Counted from the stretch's first letter, positions 47,543-62,039 are shown. The stretch is DNA of 64,000 nt from Oenanthe sinensis (GCA_028671895.1 CM053802.1:38602201-38666200), one strand, 5' to 3'. The notes: generated from the sequence alone by a model not told the origin. Numbers and translations are program-made.

Positions 47543-50158
47543 ACCAATTGCTGAAGCATATGGAACTTTACTCATACGGTCCTTATCATCCAATGACTTA
47601 AGACTATTTTCTTTAGAGATCGATATCTCATGAGACATCGGGACATAGCCCCTTTTAGCATCTTGCATCCCAAATCGATGCAAAACTTTGTTAATGTATG
47701 TACTCTGACTTAGGCCAATCATTCTTCTTAATCTATCTCTATAGATCCTGATACCTAATATATAGGTTGCATCGCCTAAGTCTTTCATTGAGAAATTTTT
47801 ACCCAACCAAGTTTTAACAGCCTGTAAAGAAGGAATGTCATTCCCTATTATTAATATGTCATCAACATATAATACTAGGAATGCCATTGCTCCCACTAAC
47901 CTTCTTGTAAACACATGGATCATCTTCATTTTGAATAAACCCAAACTCTTTGACGGTTTTATCAAAATGAATGTTCCATCTCCTCGAGGCTTGTTTCAAT
48001 CCATAAATGGATCGACGCAACTTACATACCTTTCCAGCATGCTTTGGATCAACAAAACCCTCAGGCTGTGTCATGTACACATCCACATCCTCTTCAAGGC
48101 TCCCATTTAAGAAAGCGGTTTTGACATCCATCTGCCAGATTTCATAATCATAGTAAGCAGCTATAGCAAGCAAAATCCTGATGGACTTGACCATAGCCAC
48201 TGGTGAAAAAATCTCATCATAGTCAATACCATGAATTTTCTTGAAACCTTTTGCCACCAATCGTGCCTTATAGGTCTGTACATTACCATCCATATCGGTC
48301 TTCTTCTTGAAAACCCACTTGCAACCTATAGGTTTTACCCCTTTAAGTGGATCAACCAATGTCCATACTTGATTAGTATACATGGATTCCATCTCAGATT
48401 TCATGGCATCCTGCCATCTCTTGGATTCTGGAGTGTTCATAGCGTCTTGGTAGGTGAGAGGCTCATCTTCTTCGATAAGCGTCACATCACCATCTTGAGT
48501 TAAGAGAAATCCATTATATCTCTCAGGCTCATGGCGAATCCTACTAGACCTACGAACAACCTGTGTTTCGTGAGTAGTATTGTTTTCTTGTAGATTCTGC
48601 TCAGGTTCCTCCACTGGTTCATTGTTATCTTGTGGGTCTCGAATTTCATCGAGTTCTATTATCCTCCCACTGTCTTTCTTAGACAGCATTTCTCTTTCAA
48701 GGAAAACTGCAGTTCGAGCAACAAACACTTTGTTCTCGGAAGGATTATAGAATGAATAACCCTTTGTTTCAATTGGGTATCCCACAAAATTATATTTGTC
48801 TGATTTAGGTCCTAGCTTGTCAGAGGTTAAACGTTTCACAAACGCTTCACATCCCCATATTTTCATAAATGACATGCTATGACGTTTCTCAGTCCATATC
48901 TCATATGGAGTCTTCTGAACCATTTTAGTAGGAACTCGGTTAAGTGTATAAGAAGCCATCTCTAGGGCGTAGCCCCAGAAACTAATTGGAAGATCTGCAT
49001 GACTCATCATCAATCGTACCATGTCCAACAAGGTACGATTTCTCCTCTCAGAAACTCCATTCCATTGTGGTGTTCCGGGAGGAGTGAGTTGTGATACACT
49101 ACCACACTCTTTTAAGAAACTCTTAAATTCATGGCTTAAGTATTCTGCCCCACGATCAGATCGTAGAGTCTTAATACTTCTCCTAGTCTTCTTTTCTACT
49201 TCAGCTTTGTATTCTTTGAACTTTTTGAAAGAATCAGATTTGTTCTTCATAAGATACACATATCCATATCTACTGCAATCATCAGTAAACGTGATAAAGT
49301 AGTAAAACCCACCTCTTGCCATAGTACGCATAGGACCACATACATCACTATGTATTAGTTCTAATCGTTCAGTGGCCCTTTCACCTTGTTTAGTAAAAGG
49401 AGCTTTAGTCATTTTTCCAATGATACAGGGTTCACATGCTTCGTATGATTCAAAATCAAACTTATCCAAGTATCCATCTTGATGTAACTTGGAAATGCGC
49501 TTCTCATTTATATGGCCTAAACGACAGTGCCAAAGGTATGTTTGATTTGAGTCATTAGTCTTAAGTCGTTTATTATTTACATTATAGATGGGAGTGTCTA
49601 AATCAAGAACTTATAAACCATTAAATAAACGTGCAACCCCATAGGTAACATTATTCAAAGAAAAGGAACAACAATTGTTCTGAATTGAAAAAGCAAAACC
49701 TTTCTTGTCCAAACAAGAAACCGAAATAATGTTTCTGCAAATTGCAGGCACGTAAAAACAATTCTCAAGTTCTAAAATAAGCCCAGTGGGCAATGATAAA
49801 TGATAAATCCCTACAGCCAAAACAACAACCTTTGCTCCATTGCCAACTCGTAGGTCGACCTCTCCCTTAGCCAAAGTCCTACTCCTTTGTAGTTCCTTCA
49901 CATTTATACAAATGTGAGAACCACATCCAGTATCCAATACCCATGATGTAGAAGTAGACAAATTGACCTCTATAACATAAATACCTGAATCAGAAGCTTG
50001 ACGAACCTTCTTCTTCTTCAGATCCTCCAAATAAGCATGACAATTTCTCTTCCAATGACCTGGTTTACCATAGTAGTGACAATCACCCTTTGCAACAGCA
50101 CCTTTAGGCTTTAAAGCCTATTCGGGATTAGTCTTTAGCTTGGGAGCAGAATCAGATA
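47543..50158 (-). pseudogene. pol of E up to the RT C-terminal part, truncated by F
   Basis: On the minus strand: CCHC knuckle (about 50038-50084), protease STSWVLDTGCGSH (about 49950), a nonsense codon at 49611-49613 (Tyr in F), then an open frame 49469-47862 covering GAG-pre-integrase, integrase (LIHSDVCGPM, LRSDRGAEY, NGVSERRNRTLLD) and RT. A 2-bp deletion at about 47884 shifts the frame; YVDDILIIGND continues in 47965-47531. The coding text stops at ...PYASAIG at 47543, where F's 3' LTR begins; RNase H is absent. D separates this piece from gag. Confidence 0.92.
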
Positions 50159-50846
50159 TGTTGGTCCCTGATATTGTAGAAGGGGGGTTGAATACAATAT
50201 CTAAAATTAATCGCTGAATAATTGGATTTAAAATATTATTTTAATTACTCGCGAAATATTAATTAGAATTAAATACTGTTCAAATGAAAGATATAATTTT
50301 AACTTGATTAGTATTACAAAATTAATATTTAGAAAACTGTTATATAATTGATAAAAAGATCTAGAACAAATTTGACATGAACTGTTCGAGTTTAATCAAT
50401 TATATTCAAACTTGCACAGAAATCTGTGAATATTACAATGCAGACAAATTTCTGAATTTGAACTGATTTTCTAACACTAACAAATGAAGCAAAATCCTCA
50501 TATTTATAGAGGTTGAAAAAGGCTGGTATGACCTTTATCAATATGACTTAATTTATTGAAATTAAGTCTTGTATGACTTTTAAAATAGCTGGGCAAGACA
50601 TATTCTCTCGGTATGACTTATTTTACTAATTAAAAAATCGGTATGACTTTTTAATTAAATAAAAAATTACTCCAGCATGACCTTTTGATCAAAGAAAATT
50701 CGGTATGACTTTTTTTTTGAGCTCGGTATGACTTCTTATATATATATATATATATATATAAATCTCGGTATGACTTATTATATATATATATATATATATA
50801 AATGTCTCAGTATGACTTTAGGTCGGCAGAAGCTCGGTATGACTTA

Positions 50847-50927
<81 letters not shown>

Positions 50928-51653
50928 CTCTTGGTATGACTTATTTATAAGTCATTCGGTATGACTTATTAATAAGTCATTCGAAATATATATATATAAG
51001 TCATATTAATCCATTTCTTTTATAATAAATTAATTCTACTTAAGTTAATTTAAATAATTTATAAATTAAATTAAATTCAGCTTGAATTAATTTAATTAAA
51101 TAAATTAAATAATTAACTTATATATATTTTGTAGAAATAAAATATTATAGAGATCTGTTTAATCTGCAGTCAGCTTTGAAATCTTCTTGATTTTTCTTTG
51201 TCTTCTGATCTTGAAACCTCTTGATTTAAATGAAGAATAAATATTATTTTTAGTTGACACACAAATGTACTGTCTGGTTCATTTGTGTCATACTAATAAA
51301 TATTCTCCATTTATTAACTTTTAAACTTGAGGCCTTCTGTCATTTTTTCTGCTTCACTGTCTTCAATCTTCTTCTGGAATCTACTGTAATAACCACTTGA
51401 AATCTTCTATATCTTCTGTTTACTATAGAACTACTACCACAAAATTATTTTCACTGACGCTTGAACATATAAATAAACTTCTTCCAGTGTTGAGTAGCAA
51501 TCTCATAAAATACTTCTGATACTTGGATCCTCTATGATTAGTTGACTATCTTCGTCTTGATTCCTGTTCGGTATTTATTATTTACTTCTCTTTTTCAGCT
51601 AGAGTTGAGTTGTCATCTAATTATTATGAATAGGCCTAGTCATATGCCTTTCA
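50159..51653 (-). repeat. 3' LTR of element D
   Basis: 1495 bp with several CGGTATGACTTAT-type words (50525-50975) separated by long TA runs: 50737-50760, 50780-50800 and a run of about 75 bp at 50849-50922. Confidence 0.93.
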
Positions 51654-51667
51654 ATCTCCCCCTATTT
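51654..51667 (-). promoter_or_regulatory. Polypurine tract of element D
   Basis: AAATAGGGGGAGAT on the minus strand, next to the 3' LTR. Confidence 0.9.
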
Positions 51668-51881
51668 GTTGTTAAAATTTAAAACACAAATTCCTAGAGG
51701 ATAACTCAACTAACAACTAAGAAAGTAGATACGACATGTAATGACTGTAAATAATAAACAAAAGTTCTGGTTTTATATTTAACAATTTTCCAGATTCATA
51801 CATAAAAGATAAATACAAGATAGATGTTCCTCTAGCACTGAACAACTATTACAAAGTTTCTATCTTGTTCTATCTAAGTCT

Positions 51882-54800
51882 TCAGTCTTCTGATGTATCA
51901 ACTTCACTTTCTTCTAGGATTGAACTTTTATGAACTGGTGTCCTCGGTACTTCTTCAGATACTGATTGGACTGTTGTAGTGGTTTCTCCGTACAACCTCC
52001 TTTGTTCAGCTCTTGCTAACTGCCACAATACTTCCTGTTCAACAGGATCTACTATCTCTTCTTCTACATCATATGGTTGTGTTGAATCTATCTTTGGTAT
52101 TTGCCTGATGTATGAAGGAATTCTTTTTGACAGACAGTAGTTTCTTATCTTTTCTGCAGCATCCATCTTAGCTTGGGATCTGAATCCTTTCGACCTTAGC
52201 ATCCTTTCAACTTGAATCATGTACTTAACTGTGTAGCCCTTAAAAGATTCCTCATTTAACTGCATGATTTGATACAACTTGTTCGAGAAAAATCTTACCT
52301 CGTGAGGATCAAATAAGATCTGGGGACTAACAGCTGTTGCAAAAACTCTAAGTCTATCCCTGAGAAGTTCATTTTCTTCTGAGCTTCTCTTTACTCTGTT
52401 CAATAACGTCCATATTACAGATAAGCTTCTTTGCCTGAAAAACTCCAAGGAAATTCTGAATGTTCCATTCCTGTGAGTGTAGACTAGAATATGCCAGTCT
52501 TCAAGAATGTGATCCACTAGGATAGTGATGTAGTCCACTTCCTCTTTCAGAGCTTTCATGAAGTTGTCAATGTTGTCATTTGACTTTTCTAGACGCTCAA
52601 TTATTGATTTCAGATGCTTGTCTTCAAATGGACCCTTCTGTTGTTTGTCCATTATTTCTCTTGCAGTATCCCATTTCTTTCCTATTTTGAGTTGTACATC
52701 TCTCTTCTTTTCTCTGACTGCAATGGCCCAGAGATTTTGCTTTTCTTGGTTTGCTTCTTTTTCAGCCTTTGTTCTTTCCATGACTAGAGCTTTCAGATTT
52801 TCAGTTTTTACATGACTTGCCTTGATGTCTTCTTTTAGTTTCTTCATTGCCTCTTCATATGCTGGATCAACTTCTTTTTCTTTTGGAAACAAAAAATCTT
52901 CATCAAATGCAGTCTCTTCCTCATCTCTGCAGTAGTCAGGAATGTTTGATTCATCATGAGCACTGTCATCAATGAATTGCTCTTGAGTATAATACTATTT
53001 TTCTGGTTCTGGATCATACGATTGAAATTGATCTTCAGAATACAGTTTAGCTTTCCCTTTGTCTTGAGTAGTAGCCCCTCCATCTCCAGCTACTTTCTCC
53101 TTTGTTTTCTCCCCCTTAGTTGAGGAATCCTCTTCAGTTTTAGAGGCTTCAAAAGATGTCAACATTTTCTGCATAGTCAGATGGAATTGCTTCATTCCTT
53201 CATTCAAATGTGTCATTCCATCATCCAGTTTGCTGAATCTTTGCGTAGAGATCTTTTCATTTTCAATGATTGTTAAGGTCAGGCTTTTCTCAACTTCATC
53301 AATCTTTTCATATAATTTGCTGACTTCTTTCATGTCTTCAGCAATAAGATTCTGTACACTCTGGATATCTTCAGTTTTTAGTAGAATGGAGGATTTGACA
53401 TCATCAACATCTTTTCGCACTATTGACAGATGCTGTGTTACAGAGGCAGATGTAGATTTTTCTTCTGCTTGTGCTTTAACTTTTAATAATTCAGCTTGAA
53501 CAATTTGCATTTCATTCTGGAGAGCTTCCATTTTGGATAATAGTTCACTGTGTGTGTGCACTCATCTCACTTGCACTCCTGTTTATCTCACTATCACTCT
53601 GTGCAGATGTTTCACTCCGTGTTTGCCTCACATCACTAGTGTTTAGCTCCTTTCCAGTTCCAGATGCTGTACCTGTGTACAAAACAATAGATTTTGAAGA
53701 GTCGAAATGCTCTTCCGATGCCTGTGAAGGCGCGGCCTCAACAAGTTTAACTTGAAGTGGCTCCGATACTGACGTAGCTACTCTATGAATGGAGTCCCAT
53801 CTCCCTCTATGGAGTGGTTGCCTCTCAAATCCACCAGTGGATTCGAGACCTTCTCTAATGAGAACTGGATGTAAGAAATCCAGGGGGGTCACCACCTTAG
53901 ATAATGTATTGAATGGCTCTTGAAAATCTGTGGTGCCCCTTAGTACCTCTAAGGGTAACTGATGCCGCACTGCATCCAAAATGTCTTGATCCACTATGAA
54001 TGTGGCAACCGACGAGTTTTCTTCAAAAACATTTTGTTCAATAATCATTGTGCTCTCTTGTGTTTGAGATTCTTCAAGTGGAGGACCTGCTAGTGTGAGA
54101 GCTAGCAGTGTGCGAGAATCTGAATCTGAAGCGGATGCCGTGGCTGTACGGCGAATAGAATCACCCGTTTGATCGAGTGTATCTAGAGACTCTTGGATAG
54201 CCGTTTCAAAATCCATATCCCATTGAGAGGATAAGACCGGGTCAGCAGTTGTCTCAGGTTCAGATCTCAATCTTTTAGATGGTGGAGATAGAGCTGCGAG
54301 TTCACTTCCAGAATCACTTCTACCTCTAACTTTCCTAACAGTTTTCTTCCTTTTTCTGAGGTGAATTAAAGAAGTTGGAGAAGGAGAAACTGTTTGAGGT
54401 TCTATGACAGCTTGGGTTTGAACCTGTGTGTTGTCAGGTTCATAGCCGATTTCCTGAAGTGTAAGAGCACAATTATAGTCAGTCACAGATAAATCTAGAA
54501 GTGCAGTAGATATATTTATAAGTAGGAAACTAGAAGTCAGTGATTGAGATATTACCTGTTGATCAAGTGCCTCTTGTTCAACATGCTAAGCAGCTTCAAG
54601 TAGAAGTTGGACAGGATGATCTATTTGTATTGGCACTTGTTCTGGTTCTTGATCCTGCACATGATTAACAATATGATCTAGTATCCCAACCATATAATCT
54701 GTCCTTACCACTGGCACATTTTGAAACTTGGGGTTGTTGTGGAACCTTGCAAACAAGTTATTCTGAGAAGTTGGAGATTCTTTTACAGGACTATTCTGAA

Positions 54801-55464
54801 ATAATGCTTTGTCTTCATCCAGCAATAAGTCATTCATGAATAGCATCAGGAACCTCAGATAGTAGACTTGTACGTTCTGTTCCCTGCTTTCTGGCTTCCC
54901 CATTTTCTTAATTATTTCTTTTAGAATCAACTTTCCAAAATTTATCCTCCGGTTATGGGCCACAGAATACCCAATAATTTGAAGTAGTGAGGAAATGTTG
55001 TTGAAGTTGCTCTTAGTTGTGGGTGCAAACACTTGTCCTAGAGTGTGAAAGAAGTAGTCCCACTCACTTACCAACTTGGCTTTAGACAATCTTACTAAAT
55101 TGATCTCACCCTGATATAGAATAGTATAGAAAAATTCTAGAATTTCTGGTACAGTGGGTGGATCCACAAAATTGTCAGTTGGAAAACCTAAAATCCTGTT
55201 CACATCCTCTTCAGACACCATGTATTCTCGTTCTCCTATGGTGAATGAGAATTGAACTAAATCTGCAGTACTCCGGTTCCTAGCAGTGGAATACAGAGCC
55301 CTAAGTGCTAACACTTGCAACGGGGCGTCTAGACTGATTGTAGTTCTGACTAGTGAATGCTCATTCATAAACACGATCCATGGTCGAAACCTCTCGACTG
55401 AACAATTCACCGGATTAAAAAATCTTACAAAATTAGTTTTTACTAATTCGCAAAAACCAGCCAT
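51882..55464 (-). pseudogene. ORF3 of element D, broken
   Basis: Same protein as ORF3 of B, starting MAGFCELVKTNFVRFF and ending GEVDTSED. Lesions relative to B: a His codon became TAG at about 54583; a 2-bp loss in a GT repeat at about 53550 shifts the frame; a Gln became TAG at 52995-52997. D keeps the Gln codon where B has its stop. Despite these lesions the amino-acid text stays very similar to B over the N-terminal domain and the coiled coil, which suggests past selection on the protein. Confidence 0.92.
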
Positions 55465-55870
55465 TTTCCTTAAAACTATTACAATTAAACAAATTACAAA
55501 GTGCGATTACAAAATAAAATTAACAATTACAAGTCAAAATTCGAAAATTACACTTGAAAATTGAAAACCCTAATTTCTAATAATCCCCAAATCAACTTTA
55601 ATCAAGAAATCACTACACAAGCAGTCTCTAGTCACAAACACAATCAAAAGCTTCGATTTCTGTCAAGAACACGAATAATTCACTGATTTTTAATGAAAAT
55701 CGGGCAGAGTTTCCTTTGATTTATTCAAATTTAACACACTAGTAAGCACAGATGCTTGTAAACAGAGATTAACAACAACTGATTATAGCTTGATAAGAGT
55801 GAAAATCGATCGATTTCTTTGTTTAAAGAGAAGGCTGTTCGTTTTGTATGTAAGTAACAGCGTGTATATG

Positions 55871-56135
55871 TATATATAAAGTTGAGTATGACTTATTTTT
55901 TATTTATTGAATAGAACCTGTTATTACTCGGTATGACTTATTTAACACCTAACAACATATCTCGGTATGACTTATTAAAGTCATACCGAGTTTTATTTAT
56001 AAAACTATATGAATTGGGTCGGTATGACTTATTTCTTAATTCTCGATATGACTTTTTAATAAACATAAAAAGTCATGCCGAGTTTTAATTATAAAGGTCA
56101 TACCGAGAGTTTTGTTAAACAAGTCATGCTGAGAT
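55871..56135 (-). promoter_or_regulatory. TATA-like stretch and motif array upstream of D's ORF3
   Basis: On the minus strand motif copies (AAGTCATACCGAG and reverse) occupy about 55887-56135, with a hairpin at 55961-55990, followed by TTTATATATA (55880-55871), about 410 bp before the ORF3 start. The layout matches B. Confidence 0.6.
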
Positions 56136-56564
56136 AATACAAATTTATACAATAAATATTAATAAGCAGAAATTATGAGATAAATATTAATAATTTACAT
56201 ACTAAAAGATATAAAATAAATATTTACATTATTAATTGTTCTAATTAATTTAAGAATTAAATTAACGCATGTTTGAATTAATTTTAATAAGTAAATTAAT
56301 TGGATAACTAATAACATAATCATTTATATTAATGTACAATAATAATTAGAAAAATATATACATTAATTTACATAAATACTTAATTTAAACAAAAGTACTT
56401 ATGCTTTAATTGAAACAATTATCTAGTAAGAATATTGATTTAATCTTAAGATAATTTTCCAAAAATTCATAAACTCTAGGATTTTATTAATTTAAGTCTC
56501 ATACACTCTTTAAATATTAACATTTAATATTTATGAGCTTAAATTAATTCCTAGCAACAAAAAA

Positions 56565-58822
56565 TTAGCCATTGTTTAACATCCCTAATTCACTAACCAG
56601 TTTTGAGAAAGTGGATTCATCAAGTGGTTTTGTGAAGATGTCAGCTAGTTGATCTTCTGTGGGTACAAAATGTAGCACTACAGTTCCATTCATGGCATGC
56701 TCTCGGATAAAATGATACCTGGTGTCAATGTGCTTGGTTCGCGAATGTTATACATGATCGTTGGAAATAGCTATAGCACTTGTGTTGTCGCAGAAAATAG
56801 GAATTTTGTTCAACGCAAGTCCATAGTCATTTAGCTGATTCCTTATCCACAAGATCTGTGCACAACAGCTACCTGCCGCAATGTATTCTGCTTCGGCTGT
56901 CGAGGTAGACACTGAGTGTTGTTTCTTGCTATACCAGGAGATCAACCGACTTCCTAGAAACTGACAGCTTCCAAACATACTTTTCCTGTCCATCCTGCAC
57001 CCTGCATAATCTGAATCTGTATAGCCTATTAGTTTAAAACCTGTATCTTTAGGGTACCAAATTCCAAGATTTGGTGTACCCTTCAGATATCTAAAAATCC
57101 GTTTTACGGCTATAAGATGAGATTCCCTTGGGTCAGATTGAAACCTTGCACATAAGCATGTTGCAAACATTATATCGGGTCTACTAGCAGTTAGATATAA
57201 CAATGAGCCTATCATACCTCTGTAGCTTGTGATGTCAACTTTCTTACCAGTTTCATCTTTGTCAAGCTTGGTGGCTGTTGGCATTGGGGGTTTTGCCGGT
57301 GAAGAATCTTCTAGACTGTATTTTCTTAGAAGATCTCTTACATACTTTGATTGGCAAATAAAAATCCCATCCTCCTTTTGCTTTACTTGCAGTCCAAGGA
57401 AGAAAGACAACTCACCCATCATGCTCATTTCATACCTGCTCTGCATTAACTTAGCAAATCTTTTGCACAAGTTTTCGTTAGTAGAACCAAATATAATATC
57501 GTCAACATAAACTTGGACAAATATCATATCTTTTTCATGCAATTTATAAAAGAGAGTTTTATCTATGACACCTCTAATGAAACCATTTTCAAGTAAAAAC
57601 ACAGAGAGAGTGTCATACCATGTCCCCGGTGCTTGCTTGAGCCCATAAAGAGCTTTGAATAGAAAATACACAAAATCAGCAAACTCTGGATTTTCGAAGC
57701 CAGGGGGCTGTTCCACATAAACTTCCTCTTCTAACTCTCCATTCAGAAATGCATTCTTCACATCCATTTGATAGACTTTAAATTTGGAATGTGCTGCGAA
57801 TGCCAGAAATATTCTGATGGCTTCAAGTCTTGCAACTGGTGAGTAGGTTTCGTCATAATCAATTCCCTCTTCCTGAGAGTAACCCTTTGCAACCAGTCTG
57901 GCTTTGTTCCTTGTAACAATGCCATCACCGTCTAACTTGTTCCTGTATACCCATTTCGTGCCAATAACAGATCTATCCTTAGGCCTGGGTACCAATGTCC
58001 AGACTTCTTGTCTATCGAACTGATTGAGCTCTTCTTGCATGGCAAAAACCCAATCTGGATCAATCAATGCATCTTCAATTTTCTTTTGGTTCTTCTTGAG
58101 ATAGAAAAACTGAAAATGAACATTTATTTGAAGTTGCACTTCTGGTTCTAACTCCAACATCTGGATCACCTATGATCAATTCAAAAGGATGATCTCTGCT
58201 CCATATACTTTCCCTGGGTAGGTTTGATCTTGATGATTCGCCTCTAAATACATTGTGATGTTGTGTTCTACCAGTTGATCCTTCATCTCCCCATGAGTTG
58301 CTGCCAGGATGACTTGTTGATCCACCACTGGTATTAGTAGAATTTCCAGTGTTATCATTGTTTTGAAGTTTAGATGTGAGAGTTTCTTGTGTCATAGCCA
58401 GCTTTCTTCTGATGAGGCCTTTGAGCAGAAACAGTTTGCTTCATCTTCAATTCCTGAGTTGAGATCGGCTACGTACAAGTTTCCTTTCCTTACTCCATGC
58501 AAGGCTAGTTTGTCATTTTTAGAATGAGCTATTAAGCATTTCTCCTTGATAAAGTTTACCTTGTACCCTTTATCACAAAATTGACTGACGCTGAGTAGAT
58601 TGTGCTTAAGTCCTTCCACTAAAGAGACATTTTCAATGATAACATTTCCAGTATTTAACTTGCCATATCCCGTAGTCATTCCTTTGCTGTTACCTCCAAA
58701 GGTGACGACTGGGCCAGCTCTCTCAACCACGTCTGATAGCAGGGCTCTATCTCCGGTCATATGCCTTGACGATCCGCTGTCTAGGATCCATATAACTCGG
58801 TTTACCTGTTTAACTCCCTACA
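56565..58822 (-). pseudogene. pol of element D, integrase core deleted
   Basis: Protease start and GAG-pre-integrase begin at 58760 (MTGDRALLSDVV) and reach ...ASSEESWL. At about 58365 the text jumps to the linker before RT (TGNSTNTSGGSTSH), so about 970 bp are missing, including all integrase catalytic residues. A 1-bp insertion near 58085 shifts the frame. RT (WVYRNKLDGDG, YVDDIIFGS) and most of RNase H are open in 58169-56748, up to a Gln-to-stop change at 56748-56750. Cannot support integration. Confidence 0.92.
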
Positions 58823-58835
58823 CATACTAAACGGA

Positions 58836-61273
58836 TTAATTCGTCTTCGGAGCCCAAAATTGATTGGGCCCGGCATACTTAAAGAATTGACCTTTGTCTG
58901 CTTTAACAACAGATCCTTTTCGAATAACATCATTTTCTTCCTTGACTGTTCCTACCTTCCTAACACAGTCTTAACAACTTTCTGTTTAGACTTAGGAATA
59001 TATGATTCCTTCTTCTCAGGTGAAGGAGTAGCAGTCTTGGATTTAGCAAATTTACTATTGATATGCTGTCTAGGTGTCATGTTATCTTTCTTAGATATCA
59101 TGCGTTTAAAGTAAGCAGTCATAGCATTAAAGGCACATAACATACAATTCATTATACCATAAGGTCTGTGGAAAACATCAATAGTAGGCATGTTATTCAA
59201 TGTAGTAGGGGGCTTAACAAATTCTACTTCAATTTTATCAGCATCTTTGAAGTTTTCAGTAGAATGGAATTTATTGTTATTGTTCCTACTGTTAACAAAT
59301 GTGTTGGGTCTGTTCATTTTATTCCTTAAGTCTTTCACACCTACACCAGGTCTGGGGGAATCAGAAGTTCCCACGTCTTTCACTGGTGTCTCCGGTGCAC
59401 ACTTCTCTTTCTGGACATTAACTCCTTTTATGTCCTTAACCTGTTCTCCTCTCTTCTTCTCTTCCTCGAGATCCTCTAACCGCATTTCATATGCAATCAG
59501 TATGGAGCTCTCAAGTATGGGTTCATCTATCGGTGTTATGAAGAGAGGTTTCGGTGTGTCTTTAACAACATGTGGGATACCCCTTTCTACAGCACTTTTT
59601 CTAAAGGGGGTTATGTTGCTTGGCTTTCCTACAGATTTATTGTACTCGAAGCCTATTCCAACTTTACGACTTATTTCTTGTTGGTCAACTAGGTTCTTTA
59701 CAATATATGAGGAATTCTTATATGCAAGACACTTCTTCTTTTCTTCTTCTATCTGGTTTCTGAGATTAGCTTCTATTACAACATGGCAACTGACTTTACT
59801 AACTTGAACAACTAAGTCTTCAGTCAACTTAACAGTCAACTTGTCATGATTTCTTTTTAACTGTTTAAAAACTTCAGTCTCATCAACTAACTCTTTGACT
59901 TTGAGTCTGAGTTTCTTAACTTTATCTCTTTCACCATCTAGTTCTTTACCTAGCAAAGCAAACATTTTAGGACAAGAAGGATTTACCTCTATTCCTCTGT
60001 CACGGGTGGGAGACAGTGATTCCTCGGATGAAGCCATAAGAGCAAGATTTCCCAGCTCTTCCTCATCATCATTGTCTGAGTCATCCCAGCTTTTTCCCTC
60101 TGCTAGATAGGACTTTCCTTGATGTTTTTTCACGAGTGCATCATATTTCTTCTTGAGCTCTTCGTAAGACTCTATCTTTTTCCCTTGCTTAGGCTTCTTG
60201 CACGCAGTTGCGAAGTGGCCTAGCTCATTACAGTTGAAGCAACGAAATTTGCTTCTATCAACTAAGCCGGTCTTGTAGCTGCTTTTTGATACTGCTGTCG
60301 AAGAACCTCCTTTTTGGAATCTTCCAAAATTGGGCTTAACTCTGAATGAGGAGTTTCTTCGGAATCTCATGTTGCCAAACCTCCTGGCAACCATAGCTAG
60401 AGATTCATCTTCCAGCTGATCTAGTTCTTCCAGTGTGTAAAACTCACCATCTTCTTGTTTGTCAGAAGTATGTCCAAATTCTGGAACCACATACTCTGTT
60501 GAACTGTTAGAAGGTGCAACAGCCTTCACTTCTACTTTCTCTGGTGTTTCTACCATTAATGCCTTGGAGGAACTCAGTACCTTACCTCTCCCGTACATCT
60601 CTCTAGTTTGGATCCGTTCCAGCTCATAAATCTTTAAAACTCCGTAGAGTCTTTCTAGGGTTACTTCCTTCATGTCCCTAGATTCCCGGATAGCTGCAAT
60701 CCTGTGTTCCATATGCTAGGGTAAGGTCAACAAAAACTTCTTGTTCACCTCCTGGTTCTGATAAAACTTTCCATTCATATTTAGCTCATTCATCAGTTTG
60801 TTTAGTCTCTGAAATACCTCAGAGATACCCTCACCAGGGTTGGATCTAAACTGCTCATATTGGGAGGTCAGAATCTCCAGTCTATTCTCCTTGACTTATT
60901 CAGTTCCCTCATTGATAATTTCAATTATTTCCCAGATCTGTTTTGCATTCTTGCAATTGAGTACTTGGTTGTACATGACGCAGTCTAGGGATTCAATTAA
61001 TATGAGCTTCAGGTTATTATCAAGGGACACAGCTTCTGTTTCCTCTTCTGTATAGTCTGTTGGACACTTCAGAAACTGTCTGTGGGGGATTACGACCCCA
61101 TCTACTGTATGTTCGAGAATAACTGAGATAGGGGGCTCAACACCTTTGACCATGACTAATGCATACTTGGGATTTGCAATCCCGATAAACAGTAGCATTT
61201 TATGTTTCCACAAGTTGTAGTGTTCTCTGTCGAACTGTGGAATTTTAATACTAGTCACTTTCTGGGTACTCAT
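58836..61273 (-). pseudogene. gag of element D, broken
   Basis: Starts MSTQKVTSIKIPQFD as in B. A Glu became TAA at about 60896 and a second stop lies at about 60716. The frame is open again 60712-58952 with the CFNCNELGHFATAC knuckle (last residue context altered from ATEC), then a 1-bp loss near 58952 shifts the end. Otherwise closely similar to B's Gag. Confidence 0.92.
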
Positions 61274-61449
61274 CTTTAATAAGATTAAAAATTAAGTGTT
61301 TCAAAAAATATTTTAATTTTGACTGAAAACAATTTTTGATCAGAAATAATTTTTGGTGAAAAAAAATTATTTCGAATTAAAAATAATTTTTGAGATCTGT
61401 ATGAGTCGCGGAATATTTGGTTTGGATCTGATATTATAAATATCAACCA

Positions 61450-61462
61450 GCTCTGATACCAA
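61450..61462 (-). promoter_or_regulatory. Primer-binding site of element D
   Basis: TTGGTATCAGAGC on the minus strand, next to the 5' LTR. Confidence 0.9.
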
Positions 61463-61463
61463 T

Positions 61464-62039
61464 TGTTGGTCCCTGATATTGTAGAAGGGGGGTTGAATAC
61501 AATATCTAAAATTAATCGCTGAATAATTGGATTTAAAATATTATTTTAATTACTCCTGAAATATTAATTAGAATGAAATACTATTCAAGTGAAAGATATA
61601 ATTTTAACTTGATTAGTATTACAAAATTAATATTTAGAAAACTGTTATATAATTGATAAAAAGATCTAGAACAAATTTGACATGAACTGTTCGAGTTTAA
61701 TCAATTATATTCAAACTTGCACAGAAATCTGTGAATATTACAATGCAGACCAATTTCTGAATTTGAACTGATTTTCTAACACTAACAATTGAAGCAAAAT
61801 CCTCATATTTATAGAGGTTGAAAAAGGCTGGTATGACCTTTATCAATATGACTTAATTTATTGAAATTAAGCCTTGTATGACTTTTAAAATAGCTGGGCA
61901 AGACATATTCTCTCGGTATGACTTATTTTACTAATTCAAAAATCGGTATGACTTTTTAATTAAATAAAAAATCACTCCAGCATGACCTTTTGATCAAAGA
62001 AAATTCGGTATGACTTTTCTTTTGAGCTCGGTATGACTT

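Noticed and set aside
50728..50925. ORF of alternating Tyr-Ile (also 61956-62171)
   Set aside because: It is a translation of a TA microsatellite.
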